Shown: one piece after another, positions 1 through 11,249 of the stretch
Numbering within the stretch: position 1 is the first letter of the stretch
How the letters are laid out: the number at the start of each line of letters is the position of its first letter
NCBI GenBank assembly: GCA_021234155.1
Contig: JAJEKV010000017.1
Location: 7,789,253 to 7,853,252, forward strand
Direction: 5' to 3'
Source: Isoetes taiwanensis
Taxonomy: Eukaryota; Streptophyta; Lycopodiopsida; Isoetales; Isoetaceae
Length of the DNA: 64,000 nucleotides
Translations under genes and position numbers: made by a program
The notes under the pieces: generated by a model
What the model was told of the DNA's origin: nothing
Database searches by the model: none
The model's input: only the letters and a program-made list of their open reading frames with translations

Positions 1-98
1 GAATGCACCGTATATTTCCCTCGAACCCTTGTATAAAAAATTGAACAAAACCCTGGAATTTTTGGCATCAACAAGGTTTTAGGAAGTCTCAGGCGAGG

Positions 99-2182
99 AT
101 GGTGCGAGAATTTGTGAGTCCTGAAGGGCTCCGCATGGATGGACGAAGACCCATGGAGGTACGAAGGTCCTAAATTTGCTCTTCCAGTTTAATCCACGTT
201 TTTTGAGAATTTAGCGTGAAGTGCAGATGCGGCACTTGCAGGCGTCCATCGGAGTGATTGACAATGCAGATGGGTGAGATTCTGTCACGGCATATCTTAT
301 GTTTCAATTGATGCATCATTTATTTTTTACAATATTGCATTTTTCCAGCTCTGCAAGTTTTGAGATGGGAAACACAAAGGTTATAGCAGCCGTGTATGGC
401 CCCAGAGAGGTATGGCCAGGGCACTAGATTTATAGATCTTGCTATATCAAGGAGTACCCTTACCACCCATATTATCTTGTTGACTGATTCTTATACACAA
501 TGTGCACGTGGTTATGTATTTTCTACCTGCTTGATAGCCCGCTTGAAGCAATGTGGTTGAGATGAAAAATTATGGATGCACATTATCCAGGTTGCAATTA
601 TTAAAAGACGAAAATTTTGCAGGTGCAAAATAGAAGCCAACAACAGCACGATCAGGCATTGGTATGTCTTAAACTTATTTAGTCTTTATATATCTGTTCA
701 TAGAATCCCAATTGATAATCTAATAATTTCGTTGAATATTATATATGTTACTTATCTCTATAGTGTACTATAGGTGCGATGCGAATACAGCATGGCCACC
801 TTCAGCACTGGGGAACGCAGACGAAGAGGCAAAGGGGATAGGTGTTCAGAAAGCTTACATCCTCTCCTTGATTCCGTTAATGCACACATAAATAACGCAT
901 GTGGCTCGTGCCAGCCATTTTAGATGACTTCTTGTTGTGTAAATCAGATATTGGCTTGAATTCCACGCAATCATTTGTTGTTCTTCTTATTGTGTAAATC
1001 AGATATTGGCTTGAATTCCACGCAATCATTTGTTCTTTTAAGTACCTTTTAAGTTAACCACACTGATAGACTTGTATTAATTGAACAAACAGGAACACAG
1101 ACCTTTAATCTGTTAGATATCCTTCTTCCTAACATCACGTTTATGTTTGTAAAATAAGCACAGAATATTCTGAGGAAACTGATAGTTTCTGACTTGCCAC
1201 ACTGCATGTTTTGCAGGAGGTCTACCGAGCTCTCCTTAGTCATACGTCAGACCATGGAGGCAGCAATTATGACGCATTTGATGCCACGTTCTCAGGTAGA
1301 ATCTATGTTTCGTTTAGAGCAGTTGCATAAATCTATCATAACTCTTCCATATTGTTGTAGCTTCATATAGTGTATGGTTTAGAAATATTAAAGGAAAAGT
1401 TGCCTTCTCATATATCCATGGCCTTTGTGCAGATTGATATTTATGTCCAAGTTCTTCAAGCAGATGGAGGTAGGTTATTGTGTAATCCTGTTTTTTTGGC
1501 TGCCACACACGAATTTGAAACAGTTTCATAATTCTGAAACATTCTTATGTATGCACAATGTTGACAATTATGTCTTGGAAATGTTTCTTCACTGCTTTTT
1601 CTTTTTTTGCAGGAACACGTTCTGCATGCATCAATGCAGCATCACTTGCTTTGGCTGATGCAGGAATTCCAATGAGAGATTTGGTTGCATCTTGTTCAGC
1701 AGGATACCTCAGTGAAATTCCCTTGTTGGGTAAGTATTACGAATTATCTGCTCGTCAATTTTCATATTCTTGAGCTTTGCTGTGTTCAATGACATTTCAG
1801 ATTTGAACTACGTGGAAGATAGCGGAGGTGGGCCCGATGTTTCTCTAGGCCTTTTCCCCAAGCTTGATAAAATTACTCTTCTTCAGGTTTGCATTCATAA
1901 TCTGAAAACCTATTCTTTGTTGGACTTCTTTTAAACGTTATTACTGTAGATGGACTCAAAACTACCAGTTGAAGTTTTTGAAAAGGTTGTGCGCTTAGCA
2001 ACAGATGGGGCAAAGGCTGCAGCACAGTATATGCGAGAGGTAAACTACATTTGTTTTCCAATTAGTGATATAATGTACACAAGCATATCATGTCTTATTG
2101 TTTGAGATGCTTTTCGTATGTGCAGGTCTTATTAGAAAATACTAAACAACTGGCTGGCAGTAGAGGTTTGCTCCAGTTTTAG
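99..2182 (+). CDS. RRP41: Exosome complex core subunit RRP41 (RNase PH-like), 11 exons
   Basis: RRP41 is a subunit of the RNase PH-like ring of the RNA exosome, which processes and degrades RNA 3'-to-5' in nucleus and cytoplasm. Exons read as 99-158, 227-273, 349-409, 623-661, 774-841, 1217-1295, 1433-1469, 1613-1729, 1801-1886, 1950-2039 and 2126-2182. All introns are GT-AG, phases agree throughout, and the total is 246 aa, the usual length for the family. Visible family landmarks are the N-terminal [26 protein letters not shown] (exon 3), [20 protein letters not shown] (exon 5), [14 protein letters not shown] (exon 6), [16 protein letters not shown] (exons 7-8) and [13 protein letters not shown] (exon 9). 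The start is the first ATG before the conserved PEGLR motif. No frame breaks are seen. I identified it from family knowledge, not from a database search. Confidence 0.96.
936..1034 (+). repeat. Tandem duplication inside RRP41 intron 5
   Basis: A 44-base block (936-979) recurs exactly at 991-1034, a spacing of 55 bases, inside the long fifth intron. It looks like a local replication-slippage or repair duplication and leaves both splice sites untouched. Confidence 0.9.
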
Positions 2183-2760
2183 AATGGGACAAGAGGTTTA
2201 AAAGGTCTGTTCAAAACTTTCGTGAAATTGAAAGATCTTTTACCTTATTTAGAGCTGCAGGCTTTATTCCATATCTAACCTTTCTAAAATTTTAAGGAGA
2301 ATTTTGCCAGTTGTTGCAAGGATCCAAAAGTAACCCTCAAAAGACACAATGTATATCAACAAACTCACAATGGCTCACAGTTCTATGGCATGTGTAGCGT
2401 ACAAATTTATAGCCCTAATGCACAGAAATTTTAGTAAAGTACAACCAATCCAACATTTTAACTTTGGCCAGAGACTTGCTCTTGCATTCCCTATGTTAAA
2501 CTCATTTTATCTGTTTCAGATATTGTGTCCAGACAATTGTTTCCTTTTGTTAATACACATGCTGTTATAGAGAAATGGATTTCTTAAACTTGTAATTGTT
2601 TTTGTCTATGTTAGCTCATACACTGTTTTATTCTCCTTGCTTTTTTCCTTGTGTAAAAGTAAAATCAGCTATGGCAACCACAAACTAGGTAATCCACTCT
2701 GTCCTGCCACAGGGGCTAACTGCATCATGGGGTGATCACAATAAAAGTATGCTCAGCATG
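2183..2760. other. Intergenic, 3' of RRP41
   Basis: AT-rich sequence between the RRP41 stop and the PPR remnant. I see no convincing coding region, hairpin or repeat. It should include the RRP41 3' UTR. Confidence 0.6.
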
Positions 2761-2764
2761 GTTA

Positions 2765-3726
2765 CTGAGAGGATGTTTTTGAATTATTTGAATTGATGCA
2801 ACAGCAATGCATTAGGCCAGATAGACTTGCCACAACTCTGACAGCATGTGCAGCTCTAGCAACCTTGGCAAAGTTTAGAATCATCCATGCCACTATTATA
2901 AAAAGTGGTGTCTGTTTGGATAATGTGGTGGAGAGTGCTGTTGTAAACGTGTAGTAAATGTGGAGTTTGGAAGAAGCATTTTGGATATCTTATGCACATG
3001 AAATGTACATGGCAGCATGGAACGTCAGTGGCTACCAGAAGAAGTCTCTTCATCTCTTCAGGTGGATGGAATCGAAGGGAATGAATTCAGAATGCGATAA
3101 CCTCGCAGACTCAGGGAAGATGGATTCACAGGCGCATTGTTGATTGTGGCATGGAATTAAACTATTCTGTGGGCAATGCTCTTGTGAATATGTATAGTAA
3201 GTGCGGCAATCTGGAGGATGCACATCATATCTTTGATAAATTACATGAAAGGAATATGATCTCATGCATTGCAGTCACTGCAGCATATGCGCAAGATGGC
3301 TATGGCCATGAAGCCCTCCTGTTTTTGCACCAAATGCAAATGGAAGGTCTGAAGCCAAATTCTATTACATTAGTGAGTTTCTTTTCTGCTACCAGTCATG
3401 AAGGTGTAGTTGATTATGAATGCCAATATTTTGTTTTCTTAAGAGGTCATGCTGGCCACATGTTGGAGGTGAAACACTACCATTGTATGATTGACCTCTT
3501 TGGACGGGCGGGATGGCTGGATGAAGCAGAAGAATTTGTCATACAAATGCTAATAGAGTCTAATGCAGTCTCATGGATGACGTTTTTTGCCGCATGTAAT
3601 AACCACCATGACTTGCAAAAGGGCAGGCGTGCCGCAGACCAGTTGTTTAAGTTATCTCCAGAAGATCCCAGAAACGAATGCAAGGAAACTCAAGACCGCG
3701 TGAACGTTTGTGGGGAGGAGATATAA
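2765..3726 (+). pseudogene. PLS-class PPR protein pseudogene
   Basis: Pentatricopeptide-repeat proteins of the PLS class bind organellar RNA, often for C-to-U editing or processing. An open stretch at 3151-3726 (191 codons) carries successive PPR-like units. Landmarks are GNALVNMYSKCGNLEDA, an AAYAQDGYGHEAL block, GLKPNSITLVSF, HYHCMIDLFGRAGWLDEAEEF and a KGRRAADQLFKLSPED segment, which belong to the late L2/S2 motifs. The upstream part (about 2770-2955) still reads as another unit with PDRLATTLTACAALA but stops at TAG near 2952, and the frame is lost until 3151. No E, DYW or WD domain follows. The 5' end, targeting peptide and C-terminal domain are missing, so I treat it as a decayed fragment. 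Class assignment is firm and the individual orthologue is unknown. Confidence 0.85.
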
Positions 3727-5060
3727 AGTGTAAGCAACATTCCCATCTTCAACAAGATTTCTTAAAGTACACTTTCAACTGCCTAACAAAGAAATCTACA
3801 GTACATGCAACAATAAATGATGCATTTAAGCACCCATGATTGAAGACACCTGCATCTTTCTATCCTAGAATATGTACCATGAGCTTCATATAAATGTAAA
3901 TTAGATCCTTTCGAGTATATTCTCCTTGATATGCAATATGAACTGGACATAAACAAGTGTGAGTTATTTGGGGATTCTACTGAGTTACATTTTGCTTGAT
4001 TTTCCATAATGTTACCAGTCATTATTTTTCTTACCTTTGTTGCATCCTACATATGCAGCCTTTCGTGCTCTTGCTGAAGGACCAAGTTTTAAATGCTTAC
4101 TGATGGCCTTGCAATTTTCTAACAGTTTCAGAATGTAACTCGCAGCAATGACAAATCAAAAAACTGAATATGATTGAAACCATGCATGGATCATGCCCAA
4201 ACTGAAATCAGGTTTCAAGCGTCACTGCTGCGTCTCTTGCTTGTGCAACAATTAAAAAAAATTGCTCTTTTTATTTCATTGAAAGGAACTTTTGATGACC
4301 AAAATACGTTGAGCGAAATTTAACACAGCAACTCAAATTTTTATCCTTACTATTAGGGAAAAGTATAGAATCCGTTATGCAAATACAAGAAGAAATCTTA
4401 CAACTACCACCAATCACACTCGTGAGCCTTGGCAACTTGTTAAGAAAAACCACATTGGTAGTTTCGACGGCCTTAGACCACTCCTATGGGATCTCCATTC
4501 TTTGCTTCAACTTTTTCATACATTAATCGCCATTTGATGGGGATCTCATCATAACGTTGAATGTTATTGACAATCATCATTTGAGCAATGGCAGTGTTAT
4601 CTAGCCTGCAAATGTGGGGCTGCAAAGTAGATTGAAGAAGAGTCTTTAGCTTCTTTCAAATATCAAATATCCTGCATGACTAAGAAGATCTACCACGCAA
4701 ATAACACGAAACAAGTTTGCCTTCGCATCATAATATTCTTTTATACAATTGAAATTTTACGGCCTTCATCAACAAGGCCTGCACGATTGCATGCACTAAG
4801 TACACTGCCAACTGTCATATCATTAGGCCTCAATTGCTGTTAAAAATCCACACATCAGAGTACTCCAAGATACAACATTTTAAATCTTCAAAGGATCAAA
4901 GATATCATGTGCATCCTGCATAATACGAAACCTCAAGTTTGAACAGAACCCTAGTATTTTTTTAAGGGCAGGTTTTCAACTTGCCTTTCAATCTAAAGGG
5001 CAATTTTTTGGCCTGCCATTCTTTCTTTTGCACGTCCAAGTTTTTGAAAGAGATTTCAAA
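3727..5060. other. Intergenic, no gene recognised
   Basis: AT-rich DNA with only short scattered open frames that lack domain character on either strand. I see no tRNA, hairpin or long repeat. Confidence 0.5.
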
Positions 5061-5062
5061 AC

Positions 5063-5800
5063 TTAAACAATAAAAATCTTATCTGGAGTATAGGCCAGGA
5101 GGTCGACATCCTCAACATATATGAGTTGCCGGATTATGTGATGCATGAGATGGGCGCCCGCACCTCCATGCTCAGTGAGCCAATCTTCCAGCTGGTCAAT
5201 GTATAGGCCAAAGAGTATGGGGGAGAGGGGGCAACCCTGACGCACTCAATACTCACGATTACCGGTACACGACGATGTGATACGGCTGAACATGCCTCAG
5301 ATAGCCTACATCTTGCATTTCGCAAGTCAAGGGGGTCCCAAATGCCTTGATGCATCCCATAACTTTGTCCGGCCTTTGTGTCAAAAGCTTTTCGCGAAAT
5401 CTATGAAACAACAATCACGGGTTTTGTCTGGGTGATTCACGCTATCCTCAATTAATGTGCACCTGAGTGAAGATATGATCAATGGTGGAATGCACGGGCC
5501 GAAAAGCTGCGTGTGTGAGAGTCTCGCACATCACTGCTTTCTGCCCATATTGTCATTTCTTTGCTCAAGGATGCCGATAACAGTTTTGCAAAAGAGAGAG
5601 CCGACCATAATAGTACGATAGTTTGGCGGGCTTTGAGGGTCCCCTGCCTTGTATATGGGCACAACTCTACTAGTGGTCCACTGCGGAGGGAAGCCTTCTT
5701 GCAAGGCTTTATTGAATAATGCCATGAGGACAGGCATCAGTGGAGGCCCAGCCCATTTCAGAAGTTCCGCCTGCATACTAGCAGAACTGCAGGGTTGGGA
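5063..5800 (-). pseudogene. LINE reverse-transcriptase remnant (copy A)
   Basis: This is a non-LTR retrotransposon reverse-transcriptase fragment on the reverse strand, read from 5800 down to 5063. The upstream part (5776-5531) encodes the pre-palm region with AELLKWAGPPLMPVL and a PPQWTTSRVVPIYKAGD segment. The downstream part (5245-5063) encodes GCPLSPILFGLYID and a decayed catalytic box YVEDVDLLA, where an active enzyme would have a Y-x-D-D pair. Frameshifts separate the two parts, and the endonuclease and 3' ORF are absent. The same lineage recurs at 8.6-10.0, 51.6-53.4 and 61.6-62.3 kb, so this is one of four dead copies here. Confidence 0.85.
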
Positions 5801-5963
5801 AGAAGGCTAGGCAGTCGGGTTCGCGTTGGTTTTTCTTCCGTGGTAATTCGAAAAGACTTCATTACTCTTTAATAACATGGTTGTTTAACATGCAACTTAT
5901 TTACATAGACTGAAGTAAAGCTCTAAATTATTGACCTTTTGATTGCGACATGTTTTGAACTGG

Positions 5964-6200
5964 CTACATTAGCAGCGTCTTATTCGGCTGGAAGTCTGCT
6001 GACATGATCGGCGACACGATCGACCGTTGCTTCCTATCCTTGATTCGCGAGAGCATCACGTACAGCAGCCCGGGCGTGAACACCCTCCTCACGACCATGA
6101 TTGCGTTGCCTTCTATCGTGGAGCTCTGGCTCTTGTGCCCCGTCATGGCATACGCCAGCGCGAGCAGGAACATCTTCTTGAAGATGGTCCTGGGTCCTTG
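5964..6200 (-). pseudogene. PIF1/Helitron-type helicase C-terminal fragment
   Basis: The reverse strand reads open through a short helicase-like block containing AYAMTGHKSQ and GLLYVMLSRI. These correspond to the last conserved motifs (V and VI) of SF1 PIF1-family helicases, including Helitron Rep-helicases. The Q after HKSQ is normally followed by G; here the next residues are SST. About 70 codons remain and nothing of motifs I-IV is seen. The block is markedly GC-richer than its AT-rich flanks, which points to a separate origin. It could come from a Helitron, from a host PIF1 gene or from a viral helicase, and the fragment is too short to decide. Confidence 0.65.
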
Positions 6201-6239
6201 AAAATAATGGAGAATGATTCCCTTCTTATATATAACTAA

Positions 6240-7900
6240 TATCCAACAATTGTAATATAGTTAAAGAGAAATACATCCATAATGCATTTATTCAAAACCA
6301 AAGCTAAGATTTAGCTTCTAGAAAACTCCAACTCAGCCACGATCCTAAATAGTACCACTGCTATTGGCCCGAGCACCACCTTGCTCAATCACTGCATGCA
6401 CTCAAAGGGGTTACTCCTCATGACTAAGTGGGGATCCCATAGCTATCTCTGCATACATGGAATCACTCTGGAATCTCGGATAGCAAGAACATAAACAACT
6501 CAAGACACAAGAACCTAAGGTGCAATGCTAGACGACCCCAACAAAGTAAACATCATGAACATTTAGAGAAAAGAACATAACTAAAGTACCAAAACATCAT
6601 GAACAAACTCCGGGACAATGGGTAGCTCAGCCAGCCTACATACAGGCCCCGTTAGCAGGATAACGCTCAGCCAGCTTACATTCCAAGCCTTGTAGCGAGG
6701 TGGTGGGGTGAACCTCGTATGCGCATACCCTCTCAGCCCACGTCTGGCACTGGAGGACCTCTTACCATGGGAGTCCACAAGAGTTGACATGCATCCGCAA
6801 CAAGAAGCTACGCCTGTGAGGAAGTCACGCCCGGTGTCACAGAGAACAAATACAAAGAACATAGAACATGAGTCATGCCGGAACAACCCAGGCCACCGAA
6901 CCTGGAAGTCCGACCCCGGAGGATCCAAGTACATACGAAATATCAAGAAAAACAGTGGGATAAGGCAAAGACCATGACATGTATTTTCATTAAACAATTA
7001 TTAAATATGTACCTTGACCTTGCTCTTGCCAAGGTTGCCCATACAACCTTACCATGTCGAAGTAGCAAGTTCGATGATGAACTCAGTAACAAACAAACAT
7101 ATCAATGTAGCATGCTCAAATAACTGAATCATAACTTGTAGTACACTTAAGCTAACAGTACCCCACGCCATTGCCACATATGGATGACCCCATATGCCTC
7201 ATATTGATCCCTCGGCCCAACTTCACTTGATCTCCAAGGTTCCACTCTTCAATTTATCTTTAACAATTGTTAGCTAAGGTTTTTAATATCTCAATTAAAA
7301 ACCCACTTTCCATAGGTAAGGAACTAATTAGTGTGTCCAATGCGGAAACTCCAAACCCCGCACTTCTGACTTAAAAATCTACAGGACCTCGCGATCGCAA
7401 TTACCTGTAACTTCTGCCAACAGATACTTAAACTAGGCCCCATCTCCAGGCGCCAGGAATTACTAATTTTCAGGAGTTATACTTTTTAATCTAATTTACA
7501 TATTGTTCTTTATTACATGATATTCAAAAGCAATACCAGTTCTTACACCCTTTGTCCCTTGTGCTTCACCCTAAGCGCTTGCAGCTTGCTTATACTTACT
7601 CAGTGGATGGCCTGCTAGATCCCATCACCTTATATTTCCAAATTCCTTTTCCTATCTTATGTATCTTAAAAGTAACAATTAGTTAACAAGCAATAAATTA
7701 ATAACAACAAATATAAACAACAAGCAAACAGGGACTTTCCAAAAGTTACAGGAAAGGAAGGAAAGAGCAATACAGACTGCTTTTGTTCTTGTTCTAGGCC
7801 TTGATTCTCCTTCCAGCAGTGACCCACAATCAAATCGGCCAGTCCCAGGCACAAATCAGCCTGATCTAAGTCCTTTCTAGATGATTCCAGGAATTCTGGC
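6240..7900. other. Unassigned; possible body of a long LTR
   Basis: Mixed-composition DNA with no ORF that shows domain character. It lies directly inside the side of the LTR end at 8413 and may be the remainder of a long Ty3/gypsy LTR on the reverse strand, but I could not find the opposite terminus. Confidence 0.35.
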
Positions 7901-8413
7901 TCCAATATGACAGCCCTGTTGCAGCCAAAAACCGTTGTTGCAGCCCCTAATTCCGTGATTACTCCTATCCTGGATCAATTTTGACCACTCTAGAGCTCAC
8001 ATCAGCACACGTATCTCGGAGTTTCCATGATCATAATTCATTCTCTTTTATCTACAACGTGCCTTAATCCAATCCACAACTTATGAGATCTCAAATAGAT
8101 CAGTAAAAAAACCCCACCTGATAAGAAAAAGATCCGATGCAGGTGAAAGCTCCAAGCTCTTGCCACCGATGGAATTCCTCCTCTGCGATCCTGTCTCCAA
8201 AATCTTTCTCAATTTGCCTCTCTAGATCATAAAGTTTTCTGCTTATTTATAGTTCTATCCTACATGCATGTTCTATCTTGCATGCATGTCAAACATGCAT
8301 GTTCTATCTTGCATGCATGTCAAACATGCATGTCCTATCTTGCATGCATGTCAAACTTGTATATACATACATGAGTACATATACTGACCCATCAACTGGC
8401 CAGGATCGTTACA
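7900..8413 (-). mobile_element. Probable Ty3/gypsy LTR 5' part, reverse strand
   Basis: Read on the reverse strand, an LTR-like end starts at 8413 with TGTAACGATCCTGGCC, the usual TGTAACGa/cCC start of many plant gypsy LTRs. A purine-rich stretch (AGAAGGTGAGAC) lies immediately before it, as a polypurine tract should before a 3' LTR. A TATA-like TATAAATAAG lies near 8246 on the same strand. The other boundary, any target-site duplication and an internal region are not identified, so it may be a solo or truncated LTR. Confidence 0.5.
8271..8357 (-). repeat. 31-bp tandem repeat, about three copies
   Basis: Units beginning at 8271, 8302 and 8333 share a 31-base period rich in the palindrome GCATGC, with a partial copy upstream. 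They lie just 5' of the TATA-like box of the reverse-strand LTR, a common place for enhancer repeats in LTR promoters. Confidence 0.8.
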
Positions 8414-8639
8414 GTCTCACCTTCTAAAATTTAACCCATGTCCTCATGGGTCGATTCGAAGAACTATCATGCTTACTTAATAAGTATACTAACAATCTGA
8501 AGCAAAATAAACAACTGCTATAGAAAATGAGATAAAATCAAGCCATTACAAATCTCACCTGGGATTCGCACTATAGAAGTTTCATGAGCACCATCACGTG
8601 GAGCAATGCTTGATTTTGCAGAAGATCCATTATCGTGGC

Positions 8640-10020
8640 AACTCTAGCTTCACCACTTTGTGGCCTTCGCTCAATAGTCCTATCGTCTGTATCCGATCTT
8701 CCTTCCAGCTGACGCTCCCTTTGATTCCATCGAGGCTCTCCACGGCAACATTTGGATTGCGATTAAATCTTCCTCCTCCCATGCTACCAAGTGGGCAATT
8801 ATTCCTTGAGCGTCCCACTTCTCTACAACGGAAACAACGCCTCTCCTCAGAACAGGGGCAGATAGGTGCTTTGGGAGACCTCCCCCACGCCAGAGATCAG
8901 AGGCCGCAACCTTCCCGCGTAACAGATGGTTTGATGCTGAGTGTAAGGAATGCAAACGCGCACTCCGTCTCATCGTGGATCAGGACACGCGAGCTCAGAC
9001 CACCAGCCATTACCGTGGCTTCCTCAAGGAAACAAAGGCAAGGTACCTGGCAAGGCACGCCTACCGGGCGCCCACCGGAACTTTCGCCATGGGATACTCG
9101 CGCGGCCGGCCACGCGACCCTGAGGAACATCACGGGCGGTGCAATGGGAGCGGTACCTACAACTTTTTATGATCCCCCGAACACGGACAGATGTGCCTCC
9201 ACAACATGGTCCACAGGGTGATCCGCGAGAAGAAGATGTCGAGAGGGGGGAACACCGGCTAATGGGAAAGCCGCGAGACTTGGGCCCGCACAAAGCGGAG
9301 TTGCTCAAGTGGGCGGGGACAGCCCATGGTGCCCGCCCTGTCGCGCCGTTCAACAGAAGCCTTTGCAAAGAGGTTTTCCCTGGTCATGGACCACAAAGGG
9401 GTTGTTCATCTACAAAGGCGAGGGGACCACATTGTCGACCAATTCACCGAACCATCATGAGTAAGCTCGGTGTTTGCCAAAATGCTGGCGGGCATTCTCG
9501 ACGCCAGATAACCCGGATGGGCGGCGGTAGTCGGGGCACTTACCCGGCGGGCTTCCGACCGGACGATTGGACCATTGATCACATCTTCACACTCGTGCCC
9601 CGGTCGAGGGACAAAGAAGAACCGTCGGGAGGACCTGTCATCAGACTGCTTTTTGTGGACTTTGCAAAAGCTTTTCGCCCACATGCCAGGAAAAGTTGTG
9701 GGCGAGATTGCACCGCCTGGGGCTCCCTATGGATCTGCAAAACGCGATTGTACGGTCATCTGAGAGCTGCACGGTAGCCGCATGCAACCTGAAGGGCGAC
9801 GTCATTTGCCGGTAGCATTGAGTTAGGCAAGGTTGTCCTCTCTCACCCACACTCTTTGGACTTTACATTGACCAGGTTGGAAGCCCGCTTGCGCCAATGG
9901 GGGGGACGGTATACAGCTCTTGCACCAGGTCATCCAGCAGCTCATTTATGCGGATGATGTGGACCTCTTGGTCCATACACCAGAGGGCATGCAGGCACCA
10001 AAAAGCCTTGCAGTAAGCAT
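8640..10020 (+). pseudogene. LINE remnant with reverse-transcriptase blocks (copy B)
   Basis: A decayed non-LTR retrotransposon on the forward strand. Around 8920-9060 lies the endonuclease-RT linker (WFDAECKECKRALR, YRGFLKETKARYLARH). Around 9290-9450 lies the RT start, matching copy A (AELLKWAG, frame-shifted FPGHGPQRGC). Around 9540-9700 lie GFRPDDWTIDHIFTL and LFVDFAKAF, the palm motif A region. Around 9830-9990 lie GCPLSPTLFGLYID and LIYADDVDLLVHTPEG, where the catalytic YADD is still readable. Many frameshifts separate these blocks. The family match to copy A on the opposite strand is clear. Confidence 0.85.
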
Positions 10021-10439
10021 GAGCAGGAAATAAAGCTAATTTGTTCAAAGAAACTGTTGGAGATGCAAGTGAAAATGAAATTGAGGAGACAAAAAATTAT
10101 AGAGCTACTCCGACACCTACAAAAAAAATTAAAGCAACTGTTCCAGAGTCGATGTATCTGACGTGATAAACAGGAGTAGTGTGATGTGAAGCCAATATGC
10201 AGAAAGAAAGCAAAAATTTCTACTGAACTAAGTACTCCATCAACAAATAGAGGAAACAAAACTTGCTTTTAAATCAAGTTACTAGGTTGATTGGACAGGA
10301 GTAAACGTATTCTATATTTGTTGTAATATGTAATATGCAGTTTGGCAGATGTGATAGTTTATGTTAATATGTGAAATGTGGTATGTTGATTAAATGGGAG
10401 TAGCATGTTGTGCTAGCCAATAGTGTAGTTTAAACATTT

Positions 10440-10830
10440 TGGGTGGTATGTGGTTTGTGGGATGTGATGTTTTATTGTGTAAATATTGTGATATGATTCT
10501 CTCCATCATAGCGCTGAGAGAGGCAGCCATGATAACGCAAGGTATGAGAATGCAGCATAGTCTATGTGTTAGTACGATATGGTTGTAATATATTGCAAAC
10601 TAATGGGATGGATTGACACACATGTGTTACATGAAGCTGAATGTGATGTTCTATAGCATGACAAGTATGATGGTAATTATGATGTTAAATATAATGAGTT
10701 GTTTAACATGGTAGATGTGATGGCAAGTATGATGTCAAATATGTTGTGTTGTAGCAAGGTAGATATGATGAAAAATATGATAGCAAATACAATGTATAAT
10801 GAGTTGTATTCACAACTTATTAAATACATG
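10440..10830. repeat. Degenerate tandem repeat, GATGGxAAxTATGATG type
   Basis: Three or more imperfect units of about 65 bases share a core like ATGGTAATTATGATGTTAAA, most clearly between 10657 and 10808. It is low-complexity and has no coding character. Confidence 0.6.
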
Positions 10831-10859
10831 GCATCATCCTATAGAACATGCTTTAATAG

Positions 10860-11247
10860 TTGCTAAAACTAAACTAAGGGATGGAGAAGAGAATTAGAGA
10901 AAACTCGAAAGACAAACTGAACTTCTTGAACTTGAAAAGGAAAGGATCCAGCTTGAAATCAAGGAAAATGAAGATGTCATGAGGAAGCAACCTGAAACTG
11001 TAGCAAGTATCATATATTTAGTAACAGGTTACGGGAGAAGGACCTTAATGAAAGAACCATACTTGGCATTCGATCATTAAAAAAGGTGATGGACGAGGTG
11101 GACTTTGATACAAATCTAGCCATTGGGAACATATCTGAGCTAGAGCCTAGATTTCAGAGATTTCAGCTGTGCATGGAGGGGAATGAAAGTCCTCTTCCTC
11201 TTGATCTGGCATTGCCACCTCTACCACTAGCGACAGAACTAGAATGA
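10860..11247 (+). pseudogene. Unidentified coiled-coil ORF remnant
   Basis: I do not recognise this gene. The forward strand reads as a charged helical stretch (LELEKERIQLEIKENEDVMR), then after a frame change as NERTILGIRSLKKVMDEVDF and a short tail rich in Leu and Pro that ends at a TGA at 11245-11247. The middle block faintly resembles the XH region of plant XS/XH (FDM/SGS3-like) proteins, but I would not assign it on that basis. At least one frameshift separates the halves. Confidence 0.35.
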
Positions 11248-11249
11248 GA

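Noticed and set aside
6581-6997. Reverse-strand open frame of 138 codons
   Set aside because: Cys- and Phe-rich composition with no domain, and overlapping frames on both strands of equal length. It lies in probable LTR sequence.
9024-9368. Reverse-strand open frames opposite LINE copy B
   Set aside because: They are shadows of GC-rich LINE sequence. The forward strand carries the recognisable RT motifs.
10900-11200. Assignment of the coiled-coil remnant to XS/XH (FDM) proteins
   Set aside because: The resemblance is limited to about 15 residues and the order of domains cannot be verified.
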